Assembly (NCBI RefSeq): GCF_000317575.1
Contig: NC_019748.1
Span: 1,876,001 to 1,940,000 of the forward strand
DNA: 64,000 bases
Origin: Stanieria cyanosphaera PCC 7437
GTDB lineage: Bacteria > Cyanobacteriota > Cyanobacteriia > Cyanobacteriales > Xenococcaceae
Reading direction: 5' to 3'
Shown: piece by piece, positions 56,690 to 64,000 of the stretch
Layout: each line of letters starts with the position of its first letter
How positions within the stretch are numbered: the first letter of the stretch is position 1
Position numbers and translations under genes: made by a program
Notes under the pieces: model-generated
Database searches by the model: none
What the model saw: the letters and a program-made list of their open reading frames with translations, nothing else
Told to the model about the DNA's origin: nothing

Positions 56690-56753
56690 ATCGAGTTGCA
56701 ATCTATTGGAGAGCAGATTAGAATAGTCAGGCATTTACGGGGATAAGCAAATT

Positions 56754-57857
56754 GTGAATGCTAAACTATTCTCTCTAAGAAATTTCAAAAATCCTTCTGG
56801 GATTACTCTGCTTCTATTACTTATTTCGATCTTAAGCGTTGTGGCACTAGCTTTTGATTGGACTACCAATAGATTTACTTTATTAACCAATCAACTTACT
56901 CTGCCTCTTCTTACTTGTGCCTTGATCACAAGTGTTTTAGGCTATTTTACAGTGCCAATTTTACGCAGGTTAAAAACAGGACAAATCATTCAAGAAGATG
57001 GTCCCAAAACCCATCTTAATAAAGCTGGTACTCCGACAATGGGGGGTATTTTTTTTATACCTGTAGCAGTGGTACTCGCTTTAATTTGGGCAAATTTTAC
57101 ACCTGAAGTAATTGCAGTTGCTTTATTGACTCTAGCTTACGGTGCGATCGGTTGGTTTGATGACTGGCAAATTTTAATACAGCAATCTAATAAAGGCATT
57201 TCTCCCAGAATGAAATTAACTTTACAAATTGCCGTAGCATTATTGTTTTGTATTTGGCTGATTTGGTATGAACCAGCTAATATTACCACTGTAGCTTTAC
57301 CTGGAGGAATTAATCTTTCTTTGGGGTTACTTTTCTTGCCTTTAGCTGGATTTGTCCTAGCAGCAGAAAGTAATGCTACCAATTTAACCGATGGTGTAGA
57401 TGGTTTAGCAGCAGGAACAGGTGCGATCGCATCTTTGGGATTGGGTATTTTAATTGCTGCCCAACATCCCGATTTAATGCTCTTCTGTGCTTGTTTAGCA
57501 GGTGGTTGTTTAGGTTTTGTCGTTTATAATCGTAATCCTGCCACTGTTTTTATGGGTGATACTGGTTCATTGGCGTTGGGAGGCGCACTTGCTGGTGTCG
57601 GCATTTTAAGTAATAATCTTTGGGGTTTATTTATTGTTAGTGGTCTTTTTTTTGTTGAATCTCTTTCGGTAATTGCTCAAGTTAGTTATTACAAAGCGAC
57701 TAAAGGGAGAGATGGAAAAGGTAAGCGTTTGTTTAAAATGGCTCCGATTCATCATCATTTTGAACTGAGCGGTTGGACAGAAACGCAAGTTGTAGGCGCA
57801 TTTTATTTAATGAATACTTTATTAGTCTTGCTCGCTTATTTTGTTAGCTACAATTAA
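56754..57857 (+). CDS. mraY: Phospho-N-acetylmuramoyl-pentapeptide-transferase
   Basis: 367 residues from a GTG at 56754, with ACGGGGATAAG upstream as ribosome site. MraY moves phospho-MurNAc-pentapeptide from UDP to undecaprenyl phosphate to form lipid I in peptidoglycan synthesis. About ten membrane helices are visible. Signatures are GPKTHLNKAGTPTMGG, the Asp pair in FDDWQIL, ESNATNLTDGVDGLAAG and MAPIHHHFELSGW. It is isolated from the usual mur cluster, as is common in cyanobacteria. Confidence 0.95.
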   Translation: MNAKLFSLRNFKNPSGITLLLLLISILSVVALAFDWTTNRFTLLTNQLTLPLLTCALITSVLGYFTVPILRRLKTGQIIQEDGPKTHLNKAGTPTMGGIFFIPVAVVLALIWANFTPEVIAVALLTLAYGAIGWFDDWQILIQQSNKGISPRMKLTLQIAVALLFCIWLIWYEPANITTVALPGGINLSLGLLFLPLAGFVLAAESNATNLTDGVDGLAAGTGAIASLGLGILIAAQHPDLMLFCACLAGGCLGFVVYNRNPATVFMGDTGSLALGGALAGVGILSNNLWGLFIVSGLFFVESLSVIAQVSYYKATKGRDGKGKRLFKMAPIHHHFELSGWTETQVVGAFYLMNTLLVLLAYFVSYN

Positions 57858-57936
57858 AATAATCTTGATAATTAATGATAAGTAATAAAGAGCCGTTTTT
57901 TATTAATAGTTGATTTTTGCTCAAATCATTGATCGT

Positions 57937-58452
57937 ATGTTTAATCTGCAAAAACTAACGCTCAAAAACCGTCTTTTAAACGATCCTTACTATCGTTTAC
58001 AATCCCTTCAAGAAGTACAAATTGCTGCCGAATTAGGCATAAAAATAGATGTTAATCAAGCAGGAATTGATGATTGGTTAAGATTACCAGGTATTTCCAT
58101 TAATCAAGCGCGATCGCTTGTAGAATTAGTAGGAATGGGAGTTCAATTATTTTGTCTAGAAGATGTAGCAGCAGCAATTAGTCTTCCTGTACAAAGGTTA
58201 TTACCTTTAGAACCAATCTTACATTTTGAATACTACGATCCCATTAGTCCTCTAAGTCCTCAACGAGTTAATCCGAATGAGGCTTCTATAGAAGAAATAA
58301 TCCAAATTCCAATTTTAAATCAAGATTTGGCGCAAAAAATTGCTGAAAATCGGCGAATAAATGGTAAATATCGCAATTTAGCTGATTTCCAACGGCGACT
58401 TCAGCTTAATAGTCAAGTAACTTCTCAATTGATGTACTATCTAAGATTTTGA
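57937..58452 (+). CDS. Helix-hairpin-helix (ComEA-like) protein
   Basis: 171 residues from ATG 57937; a TTG at 57910 could add 9. Two helix-hairpin-helix DNA-binding motifs are visible: VNQAGIDDWLRLPGISINQA and VNPNEASIEEIIQIPILNQD. No signal peptide is seen, unlike the exported ComEA DNA receptor, so a role in cytosolic DNA binding is possible. It follows mraY by 79 bases. Confidence 0.8.
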   Translation: MFNLQKLTLKNRLLNDPYYRLQSLQEVQIAAELGIKIDVNQAGIDDWLRLPGISINQARSLVELVGMGVQLFCLEDVAAAISLPVQRLLPLEPILHFEYYDPISPLSPQRVNPNEASIEEIIQIPILNQDLAQKIAENRRINGKYRNLADFQRRLQLNSQVTSQLMYYLRF

Positions 58453-58460
58453 TCATCAAT

Positions 58461-59177
58461 TTAGAATAGAGTTTGTCTTTCACAAACAAAACCCTTCTTT
58501 TGCCAAAACGATAAATCGACCTCACTTAATTGATCGACTCGATCACAAGTAGGATGAAATAATTGACTTAAATAAGACCAGCCCAAACTACGAATTACAT
58601 CTATTATTGTCTTAAGAGCAAATTCTTGATTACCAGGAATACCTTTTTCTGGAGCAAGATCTAAATCAATCCAAATACCATGAGAACCCAGAATAATATT
58701 AGCTAACCATTTTGCTCTAGGTAAATGAGTCTTAGAAGTAATTAATTTAACTTTATGTACCTTCCAATTAGTTAAAATAGGTAAACTAAAGAAAAAATTA
58801 CCAAAAGTTGATTCGGCACATTTTTCTAAGATAACTCGTTCCAAATTGATTTGTTCTTTTTGAAAAACCTTGAAAAGACAAGGAGCTTCAGAACCTTGAG
58901 AAATTAAAATTGGGAGCTTAGGATATTGTTTGGCGAGTTTAGCTGCATAAATCTCACGATTAATACTTCCTCCCAAAACTAAAAAGGCATCAACTGGCAT
59001 AGCAGCATTGCTAGATAATTTAACCGTAAAATTAAACAATAAACTTAAACTTAATATCCCTACAATTAACAAAATTACCAGTTTAAGCGATCGCGAATAG
59101 ATTTGTACCATAAATCTAGATGCCAATATTTGATCAAAATTTTGACGAAGCTGAAGCAGGCGCATAGCGTACCCCAT
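58461..59177 (-). CDS. YdcF/SanA-family (DUF218) membrane protein
   Basis: 238 residues; a second ATG at 59165 could also be used. One membrane helix (about 32-52) anchors a DUF218 domain with DAFLVLGGSINREIYAAKLA, LPILISQGSEAP and LITSKTHLPRAKWLA. Members are thought to act in envelope biogenesis, including a SanA-like role in permeability (family knowledge). It is convergent with the helix-hairpin-helix gene. Confidence 0.85.
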   Translation of the reverse strand: MGYAMRLLQLRQNFDQILASRFMVQIYSRSLKLVILLIVGILSLSLLFNFTVKLSSNAAMPVDAFLVLGGSINREIYAAKLAKQYPKLPILISQGSEAPCLFKVFQKEQINLERVILEKCAESTFGNFFFSLPILTNWKVHKVKLITSKTHLPRAKWLANIILGSHGIWIDLDLAPEKGIPGNQEFALKTIIDVIRSLGWSYLSQLFHPTCDRVDQLSEVDLSFWQKKGFVCERQTLF

Positions 59178-59294
59178 TCCGTCTCAAGTTTCTTTCGGAA
59201 AACCGTATTTTACTCAAATTTTCTTCTGACTTAAAATAAAAATTAGCTAAAAAAATATATAAGCAAAAAAAGTATATATAAAGAGTAAAAATAT

Positions 59295-59612
59295 ATGGGA
59301 TTTTTTGATTCTGAAGTAGTACAACAAGAAGCAAAAAAATTATTTGAAGATTATCAGTCTCTCATTCAGTTGGGAAGCGAATACGGTAAATTCGACCGCG
59401 AAGGCAAAAAAATCTTCATCCAACAAATGGAAGCTTTGATGGAACGATATCGCATTTTCATGAAGCGTTTTGAACTATCTGAAGATTTTATGGCACAGAT
59501 GACCATTCAACAATTAAAAACGCAACTTGGTCAATTTGGCATGACTCCCCAGCAAATGTTTGAACAGATGAATATGACCTTAGAACGAATGAAATCTGAA
59601 ATTGAGCGATAA
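59295..59612 (+). CDS. DUF1825 family protein
   Basis: 105 residues. MGFFDSEVVQQEAKKLFEDY, IFIQQMEALMERYRIFMKRF and TPQQMFEQMNMTLERMK are characteristic of DUF1825, a helical family nearly confined to cyanobacteria. Function unknown. It is convergent with the class A PBP gene, 11 bases apart at the stops. Confidence 0.92.
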   Translation: MGFFDSEVVQQEAKKLFEDYQSLIQLGSEYGKFDREGKKIFIQQMEALMERYRIFMKRFELSEDFMAQMTIQQLKTQLGQFGMTPQQMFEQMNMTLERMKSEIER

Positions 59613-59623
59613 TTTATCTAATT

Positions 59624-61540
59624 CTAAGGACGAGGAAATTTAGAAGCTGAAGGAAAATATTGCATCGGCTCATTATCAAGAGCTTTGAGCATAAAAGAAC
59701 GCCAAATAGGTGCAGCATAACTTCCGCCGGTAACTCCTCTACCTAAGCTTTGATAATTATCATTACCAATCCAAACAGCTGTAGCTAATTGAGGAACATA
59801 ACCCACGAACCAAACATCTCTCTCTGAAGAAGTTGTTCCTGTTTTACCTGCTGCTAGTCGACCAATACTAGCATTTTTACCAGTTCCTTCAGCAATAACT
59901 CCTGTTAGTACACTAGAAAGATTAGCAGTTGCCCAAGGGTTTAATAACAACTTGGGTTGAGGTCGATTGTCTAATAATAAATTACCTTTACTATCTGCTA
60001 CTTGAACAATAATAGTCGGGTCGCTATGCCAACCGTTACTAGCAAAAGTCGCATAAGCTCCTGCCATCTCTAATGGTGTTACGCCAATTGAACCTAAAGG
60101 CAAAGATATAACTGGTTCTAGTGGACTTTTAATTCCCAGAGAGCGACACACTTCAATTACTTTATCTAAGCCAACCGCTTTCCCTAGTTTAACTGCTGGT
60201 ATATTAGCAGACTGAATTAAAGCTGTTCTCAATGACATTAAACCCGAAAAAGAACCGCCATAATTTTTGGGAGTATAATAACCAGAAGGTACGCGATAGG
60301 TAATCGGAGAATCATCAATAGTAGAATATGGTGTGTACTTTCCACTAGCAAAAGCCGTATAGTAAACAAACGGTTTAAAAGAAGAACCTGGTTGACGACG
60401 AGACTGAATTGCACGATTAAATTGACTTTTATCGTAACCAACTCCACCCACTAAAGCTTTAACAAAATGAGTACGTGGATCAACTGCCACTAAAGCTACT
60501 TGATCTGCACGAACTCCTGCTCTTCTTAAATTTTGATGTCCTTGAGTAACGGTTTCTTCTGCCATTTTTTGGAAATTATAATCAATGGTAGTTTGAACGC
60601 GCATACCACCTTGAGTCACTGCATCTTGACCAAATCGTTCCTTTAATTCCGTGATCACCGCTTCAGTAATAAAAGGTGATTTACTAGTCCGCCAGGCAGT
60701 TGGTTTAGCTACCAGTAAAGGTTCTTGACGAGCTTGTTTTTCTTGTTCGGGACTGATCCATCCTAATTCTCTCATTCGCTTGAGAACTAAAGCTTGTCGT
60801 TGTTTAGTTTCAGTGTAATTAATATAGGGACTATACTGTTCTGGAGCTTGTATTAAACCAGCCATCATGGCAGCTTCCGCTAAGTTTAACTCAGAAGCAC
60901 TTTTATTAAAATAAGTCTCTGCTGCGGTTTGGACTCCATAATTATTATGACCCCAATAAATATTATTGAGATACATATTTAAAATTTCATCCTTACTAAA
61001 AACTTGCTCGACTCGAATGGCAAGAATTGCTTCTGCTAGTTTACGAGTAAAAGTACGTTCTCTAGTCAAAAATAGATTTTTAATCAGTTGCATCGTTAAC
61101 GTAGAAGCACCTTCTGCTACACCTCCTCTTTGCCAGTTAACCCAAACAGCACGACCAATACTATAAGGATTGATTCCCTGATGTTGATAAAAATGACTAT
61201 CTTCGATCGCAATAACTGCTCGTTTTAATTCGGGAGAGATTTGGTCTAGAGAAACTACTTCTCGATTGGCTTCACCATGAAGACTGGTTAGTAGTCTACC
61301 TTTGATGTCATAAATATAACTTGTTTCTGAAGGTTGATAGTTACGCAATACTCTGACATCAGGAAGATTACGAAAGCTAATTGCCAATCCGACTAATCCC
61401 CCCGCAGCAATGGCACTAGTAATCATCGCAGTTCCAAGAATAGTTCCTCCTGCTGCTTTTACTGTGCCAACCAGGAAGGAAGCAATATTAGTAGAGTCTT
61501 TTGAAAATTTTGGTTTTTGTCCAAGAGCTTTAGACGACAC
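59624..61540 (-). CDS. Class A penicillin-binding protein (GT51 transglycosylase / transpeptidase)
   Basis: 638 residues. One membrane helix (about 30-55) is followed by GT51 (catalytic Glu in IAIEDSHFYQHQGIN; GASTLTMQLIKNLFLT) and a transpeptidase domain with the active-site S-x-x-K in QPGSSFKPFVYY, SAN in QSANIPAVK and KTG in AAGKTGTTSS. It polymerises and cross-links peptidoglycan in the periplasm. Cyanobacteria carry several class A PBPs; which one this is cannot be said. The C-terminus is compact, without extra domains. Confidence 0.95.
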   Translation of the reverse strand: MSSKALGQKPKFSKDSTNIASFLVGTVKAAGGTILGTAMITSAIAAGGLVGLAISFRNLPDVRVLRNYQPSETSYIYDIKGRLLTSLHGEANREVVSLDQISPELKRAVIAIEDSHFYQHQGINPYSIGRAVWVNWQRGGVAEGASTLTMQLIKNLFLTRERTFTRKLAEAILAIRVEQVFSKDEILNMYLNNIYWGHNNYGVQTAAETYFNKSASELNLAEAAMMAGLIQAPEQYSPYINYTETKQRQALVLKRMRELGWISPEQEKQARQEPLLVAKPTAWRTSKSPFITEAVITELKERFGQDAVTQGGMRVQTTIDYNFQKMAEETVTQGHQNLRRAGVRADQVALVAVDPRTHFVKALVGGVGYDKSQFNRAIQSRRQPGSSFKPFVYYTAFASGKYTPYSTIDDSPITYRVPSGYYTPKNYGGSFSGLMSLRTALIQSANIPAVKLGKAVGLDKVIEVCRSLGIKSPLEPVISLPLGSIGVTPLEMAGAYATFASNGWHSDPTIIVQVADSKGNLLLDNRPQPKLLLNPWATANLSSVLTGVIAEGTGKNASIGRLAAGKTGTTSSERDVWFVGYVPQLATAVWIGNDNYQSLGRGVTGGSYAAPIWRSFMLKALDNEPMQYFPSASKFPRP

Positions 61541-61760
61541 GATAGTTCCCTTCCTTTGCGATCAAGATTAGCCAATATATTATGGCCGAATAGTACATTA
61601 TATTTAGTTAAGTTAGAAATTAAAATAGCCTCTGACTAAGCGATCTTAGCTAAAAAAATTTAGCCCAGTGTGGCTGGAGCAAAAATTTTTCCAATATCTT
61701 TGAAGAGATTTTTTGAAATTCTTCTTTTTTTGTTTTGATTATGTTATTATTTTGAAGCAC

Positions 61761-61832
61761 GGGCGATTAGCTCAGCGGTAGAGCGCCTGCCTTACAAGCA
61801 GGATGCCACTGGTTCAAATCCAGTATCGCCCA
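61761..61832 (+). tRNA. tRNA-Val(UAC)
   Basis: 72 bases: acceptor GGGCGAT pairs with ATCGCCC, discriminator A; D arm AGCTCAGCGGTAGAGC; anticodon stem-loop CCTGCCTTACAAGCAGG (anticodon TAC); T arm CTGGTTCAAATCCAG. CCA is not encoded. Confidence 0.97.
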
Positions 61833-61964
61833 TTTAAAACAACCAGCGTCATAGCTTGGGATTATGTCCTCTTTCGGATTGTTCGGTACTTTGAATTTGG
61901 TTTATTTTTCTCATAGTAGTACCAGATGAGTACCAAGTCTAGATACTTTACGTATTAATTACAT

Positions 61965-62269
61965 AATCCGCGATCGCTAAAACACATCATAACCTTGACA
62001 ACAACACGGACTATGCTTTCTCTGGACTATTTTATCGACTGCTAAGTTTTCCCTTGTTCAGCCGTTACTTGGATGAAGACCTACTGCAACAGCAAGGAAT
62101 TCAAAATAGCCGTGCGATGAGAAATTTGGCAATCTTTTCTCAGCTACTCGATAAGTTTGAATATCTCTACAACCTCACCGTCTTAAGCCCTGGCTTTTTA
62201 GATAAACATCTTAGGAATTTATTCAATCAGTTTTTCCGCTTCCTCAAAGATGGCGGTATTGATGAGTAT
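61965..62269 (+). pseudogene. Fragment of a UvrD/Rep-like DNA helicase
   Basis: An open frame, without its own start, reads TDYAFSGLFYRLLSFPLFSR, YLDEDLLQQQG, RNLAIFSQLLDKFEYLYNLT and FRFLKDGGIDEY, which I recognise as an internal segment of cyanobacterial UvrD/Rep-type helicases. It ends at 62269 where IS-like sequence begins. The 5' and 3' parts of the gene are not present nearby, so this is a relic. Family call by memory, moderate. Confidence 0.6.
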
Positions 62270-62398
62270 AGTCATTTCAATTTAGAGTGAGACAATCTCT
62301 TCTTGCTAAGAAAGGCTTTCAGCCGAAAAAATGTTTCATTCTTATTTGAAACAACTATATGAAGATAAATTCTTTGTAATTCATACCAATTGGAGATT

Positions 62399-62455
62399 AT
62401 TTTGCTCACTTCAAGCATTTGTTCGTTTAGAAAAAATGCTTGAAGTGAGCAAAAT
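62399..62455. repeat. Perfect 22-bp inverted repeat within the transposase gene
   Basis: ATTTTGCTCACTTCAAGCATTT begins at 62399 and its exact reverse complement ends at 62455, with a 13-base loop. The outer 13 bases also occur at 63455-63467 near the right end of the element. Confidence 0.75.
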
Positions 62456-62791
62456 ATATGTGTTCTAATTGCATGACTATCTCTCACCATAAAGCGACAA
62501 ATACCACATACTTGTTTAATGGGAAAACTTTCAATTTGCCAATGAGTATCATGAATGGTGATAAATTCATGCCTAGTTATCTGCTCGATATTTTCTGGTT
62601 CGGGTGAGTAGAAAATATAGTGTCTAGAGTCTTCTTTTTTGAAGACTTTCCTAAACAATTTAACAAACCCAAATTCCCTCAAATGAGTTATCAAACCTTG
62701 GTCTGGAAGCTATAGAATACTCACTTGACAATACTTTTTCGGTTCAGTGGAGACAGTTCGGTTTTTTTCAACACCGAATAGAAAACCTAAC

Positions 62792-62835
62792 AGGGTGATT
62801 AGAGATGGCGAGGAAACCTCGCCCTCTCTCACCCT
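62792..62835. repeat. Palindromic repeat inserted in frame in the transposase gene
   Basis: AGGGTGA ... TCACCCT outer arms and GGCGAGG AAA CCTCGCC inner arms form a long imperfect hairpin. Read on the minus strand it encodes about REGEVSSPSLITL, an insertion that the surrounding transposase sequence (LKFLRNQ... GFLFGVEKNRT) does not need. Confidence 0.7.
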
Positions 62836-63506
62836 CAATTTCTGGTTTCTTAAAAATTTCAAGTTTTCTGTTCTTGAGTACCAACTATCACCTGTTACTA
62901 ATTTTGGTTTTAAACCCCAATCTATCACCTCCAGCAACATTTCTTGAAAATAATTATTCTTCGTTTTTCTCTCTTTTTTGTCATATATTCTGTAATTAAT
63001 TGGAACTGAATGACCATGAATATCACTGTAATATAAAGTTATTAAATTCAATCCTTTGATACTTTTATGGTATTTACCTGACCAAAAATAGTCGATTAAC
63101 TCGGCATTTTTGGGCTGGCTATACACCTTTTCTATTACTGTGTCATCAACACTTAAAATCCCACCATTCACATTGATTATGCTGGTTACCAGATTGAACA
63201 AATCTTTTGGTTCGTATCTTTCTCTGAGCAAAAAGCGGTTCACACTATCATGGGAAACGTTTCCAAGTATTTCTGCTAATCTACTGCAACCCCCATGCTT
63301 TGGTTCTGATAGCAAAAATAGGGTATAGTGTTCCAGATTGCATTGTGCTGTCGAGGTTTTGCTAATTTCTCTAATGTTCTCATCCCTCAAGGTAGACAAC
63401 TCTCGTTTTTAACTGCACTATTTTATCATTCTGTCAATGCGTAAGTTCTATTTAATTTTGCTCACTTACTTAAGAAATTGCATAAATTAAGATAAAAATA
63501 AACTCC

Positions 63507-64000
63507 ATGAACGAAGATCGCAAAGCTATCAATGGTGAACCAAATCAGGATACCCCTAAAATGGGCGGAGGTTTACCAGTTGTTGAATATTGGGCAAGAC
63601 ATACTCTTTCTCCAGAAGGATTAAAATTGTGGCAAACTCTATTTCATAAAAGTGCTTGTCTTTCTTGTTCTTGGGGAACAGGAGGACAAAAAGGAGGTTT
63701 TACTAATGAGGTAGGGGAAAAAGTTCAGCGTTGTATGAAGAGTGTGGAATCGATCTCCGCAGAAATTCAACCTCCCATCTCAACTCAATTTTTTGCCCAT
63801 CAAACTATTACTCAATTACAACAACTTTCTTCTTTAGAGGCGGATCGATTAGGTAGATGGAGTTTTCCTATTATTTTGCGTTCGGGTAAATCTAATTACG
63901 AACATATTTCTTGGTCAGAAATTTATCAAATTGCTACGGCAGCTTTTCAAAAACCACCAGAAAGAGTTGCTTCTTATAGTTCTGGTCGTTCTTCCAATGA
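63507..64000 (+). CDS. FdhF/YdeP-type molybdopterin oxidoreductase (3' truncated by window edge)
   Basis: From ATG 63507 the frame is open to the window end (about 164 residues). MGGGLPVVEYWARHTL, ACLSCSWGTGGQKGGFTNE (Cys motif with a GGQKGG signature) and later FPIILRSGKSNYEHISWSEI match the start of FdhF/YdeP-family oxidoreductases, formate-dehydrogenase-like bis-MGD enzymes of uncertain substrate, with an iron-sulfur or Cys site in the N-terminal part. The catalytic domain lies beyond the window. Confidence 0.75.
   Translation, partial: MNEDRKAINGEPNQDTPKMGGGLPVVEYWARHTLSPEGLKLWQTLFHKSACLSCSWGTGGQKGGFTNEVGEKVQRCMKSVESISAEIQPPISTQFFAHQTITQLQQLSSLEADRLGRWSFPIILRSGKSNYEHISWSEIYQIATAAFQKPPERVASYSSGRSSN

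Larger units (their letters stand above)
62272..63399 (-). pseudogene. IS701-like transposase with in-frame stop
   Basis: Read from TTG 63399. The N-terminal part (229 aa, 62710-63399) has ILSVDDTVIEKVYSQPKN, IDYFWSGKYHKSIKGLNLIT and TGDSWYSRTENLKFLRN. A TAG at 62710-62712 interrupts, but the same frame continues (GLITHLREFGFVKLFRKVFK, HDTHWQIESF, KQVCGICRFMVRDSHAIRTH, SNWYELQRI) to 62272. The conserved HRA-type residues after IESF are missing two or three codons. A 44-base palindrome inside (62792-62835) adds about 15 residues. The element is inactive as it stands. Confidence 0.78.
62270..63482 (-). mobile_element. Decayed IS701-like insertion element
   Basis: About 1.2 kb containing one broken DDE transposase gene. 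Approximate ends: left near 62270 (ATTTAGAGTGAGACAATC) and right near 63482 (inward reading TTTCTTAAGTAAGTGAGCAAA); the ends share a TTTC and an AGTGAGxC core, an imperfect inverted repeat. The left end cuts a helicase fragment. The precise boundaries and any target duplication cannot be fixed by eye. Confidence 0.6.

Noticed and set aside
62747-63328. Plus-strand frames of 64-72 codons opposite the transposase
   Set aside because: Antisense shadows of the transposase gene, partly through the palindromic insert.

Overview
The window is cyanobacterial chromosome. GCGATCGC (HIP1-type) octamers are scattered throughout, the DNA is AT-rich, and many genes are cyanobacterial markers: ferredoxin-thioredoxin reductase variable chain, Ycf35/DUF1257, DUF1825, DUF3134, a BioU-like enzyme, cyanoexosortase A and HhoA-type proteases. 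Heptanucleotide tandem repeats and short palindromic dispersed repeats between genes fit a filamentous or pleurocapsalean-type genome. The genus cannot be fixed from sequence alone.

Layout. 1-4510: end of a GH63-like glucosidase, an HtrA protease, a TauE/SafE transporter and gcvT. 4731-9215: a cyanoexosortase locus, with an HpsJ-like protein, the exosortase and its associated protein on the minus strand facing two tandemly duplicated secreted proteins that carry the cyanobacterial PEP-CTERM-type tail. 9357-13664: aroA, then a three-gene unit of a tiny protein, a DndD/Rad50-like ATPase and a DEP-domain protein. 13667-16396: a DUF1501/DUF1800 pair. 16905-29775: mostly housekeeping genes (folD, a Nudix hydrolase, a C-terminal processing protease, ftrV, a Fur-family regulator, a squalene/phytoene synthase homologue, a ferredoxin, hisC, rph, the DUF2997-Ycf35-ferredoxin operon, bioU). 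30495-41519: a signalling block with a hybrid kinase that has lost its catalytic core, a 2008-residue Ser/Thr-His kinase and a REC-PAS-PAS hybrid kinase. 42587-44154: an integration scar with the 3' half of a tRNA-Pro gene, repeats, a truncated integrase and tRNA-Ser(GCU). 44877-49829: aminopeptidase P, small proteins, a CE2-like esterase and an SLH lipoprotein. 50294-56053: a minus-strand exopolysaccharide cluster that resembles a reduced Pel system. 56462-61540: mraY, ComEA-like, YdcF-like, DUF1825 and a class A PBP. 61761-64000: tRNA-Val, a helicase fragment, a decayed IS701-like element and the start of an FdhF/YdeP-type oxidoreductase.

Most noteworthy are: (i) the Pel-like cluster, which contains a response-regulator receiver fused through a membrane helix to an HlyD-type adaptor, a PelF-type glycosyltransferase, a PelG-like membrane protein and a spherulin-4-type glycosidase; (ii) the hybrid kinase reduced by an internal deletion to a PAS array plus a separate receiver; (iii) the exosortase locus with duplicated substrates that share a ~95-base leader; (iv) the DndD-like ATPase trio; and (v) a palindromic repeat inserted in frame inside a transposase gene. 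Product names come from recognising motifs by eye; no database search was run.
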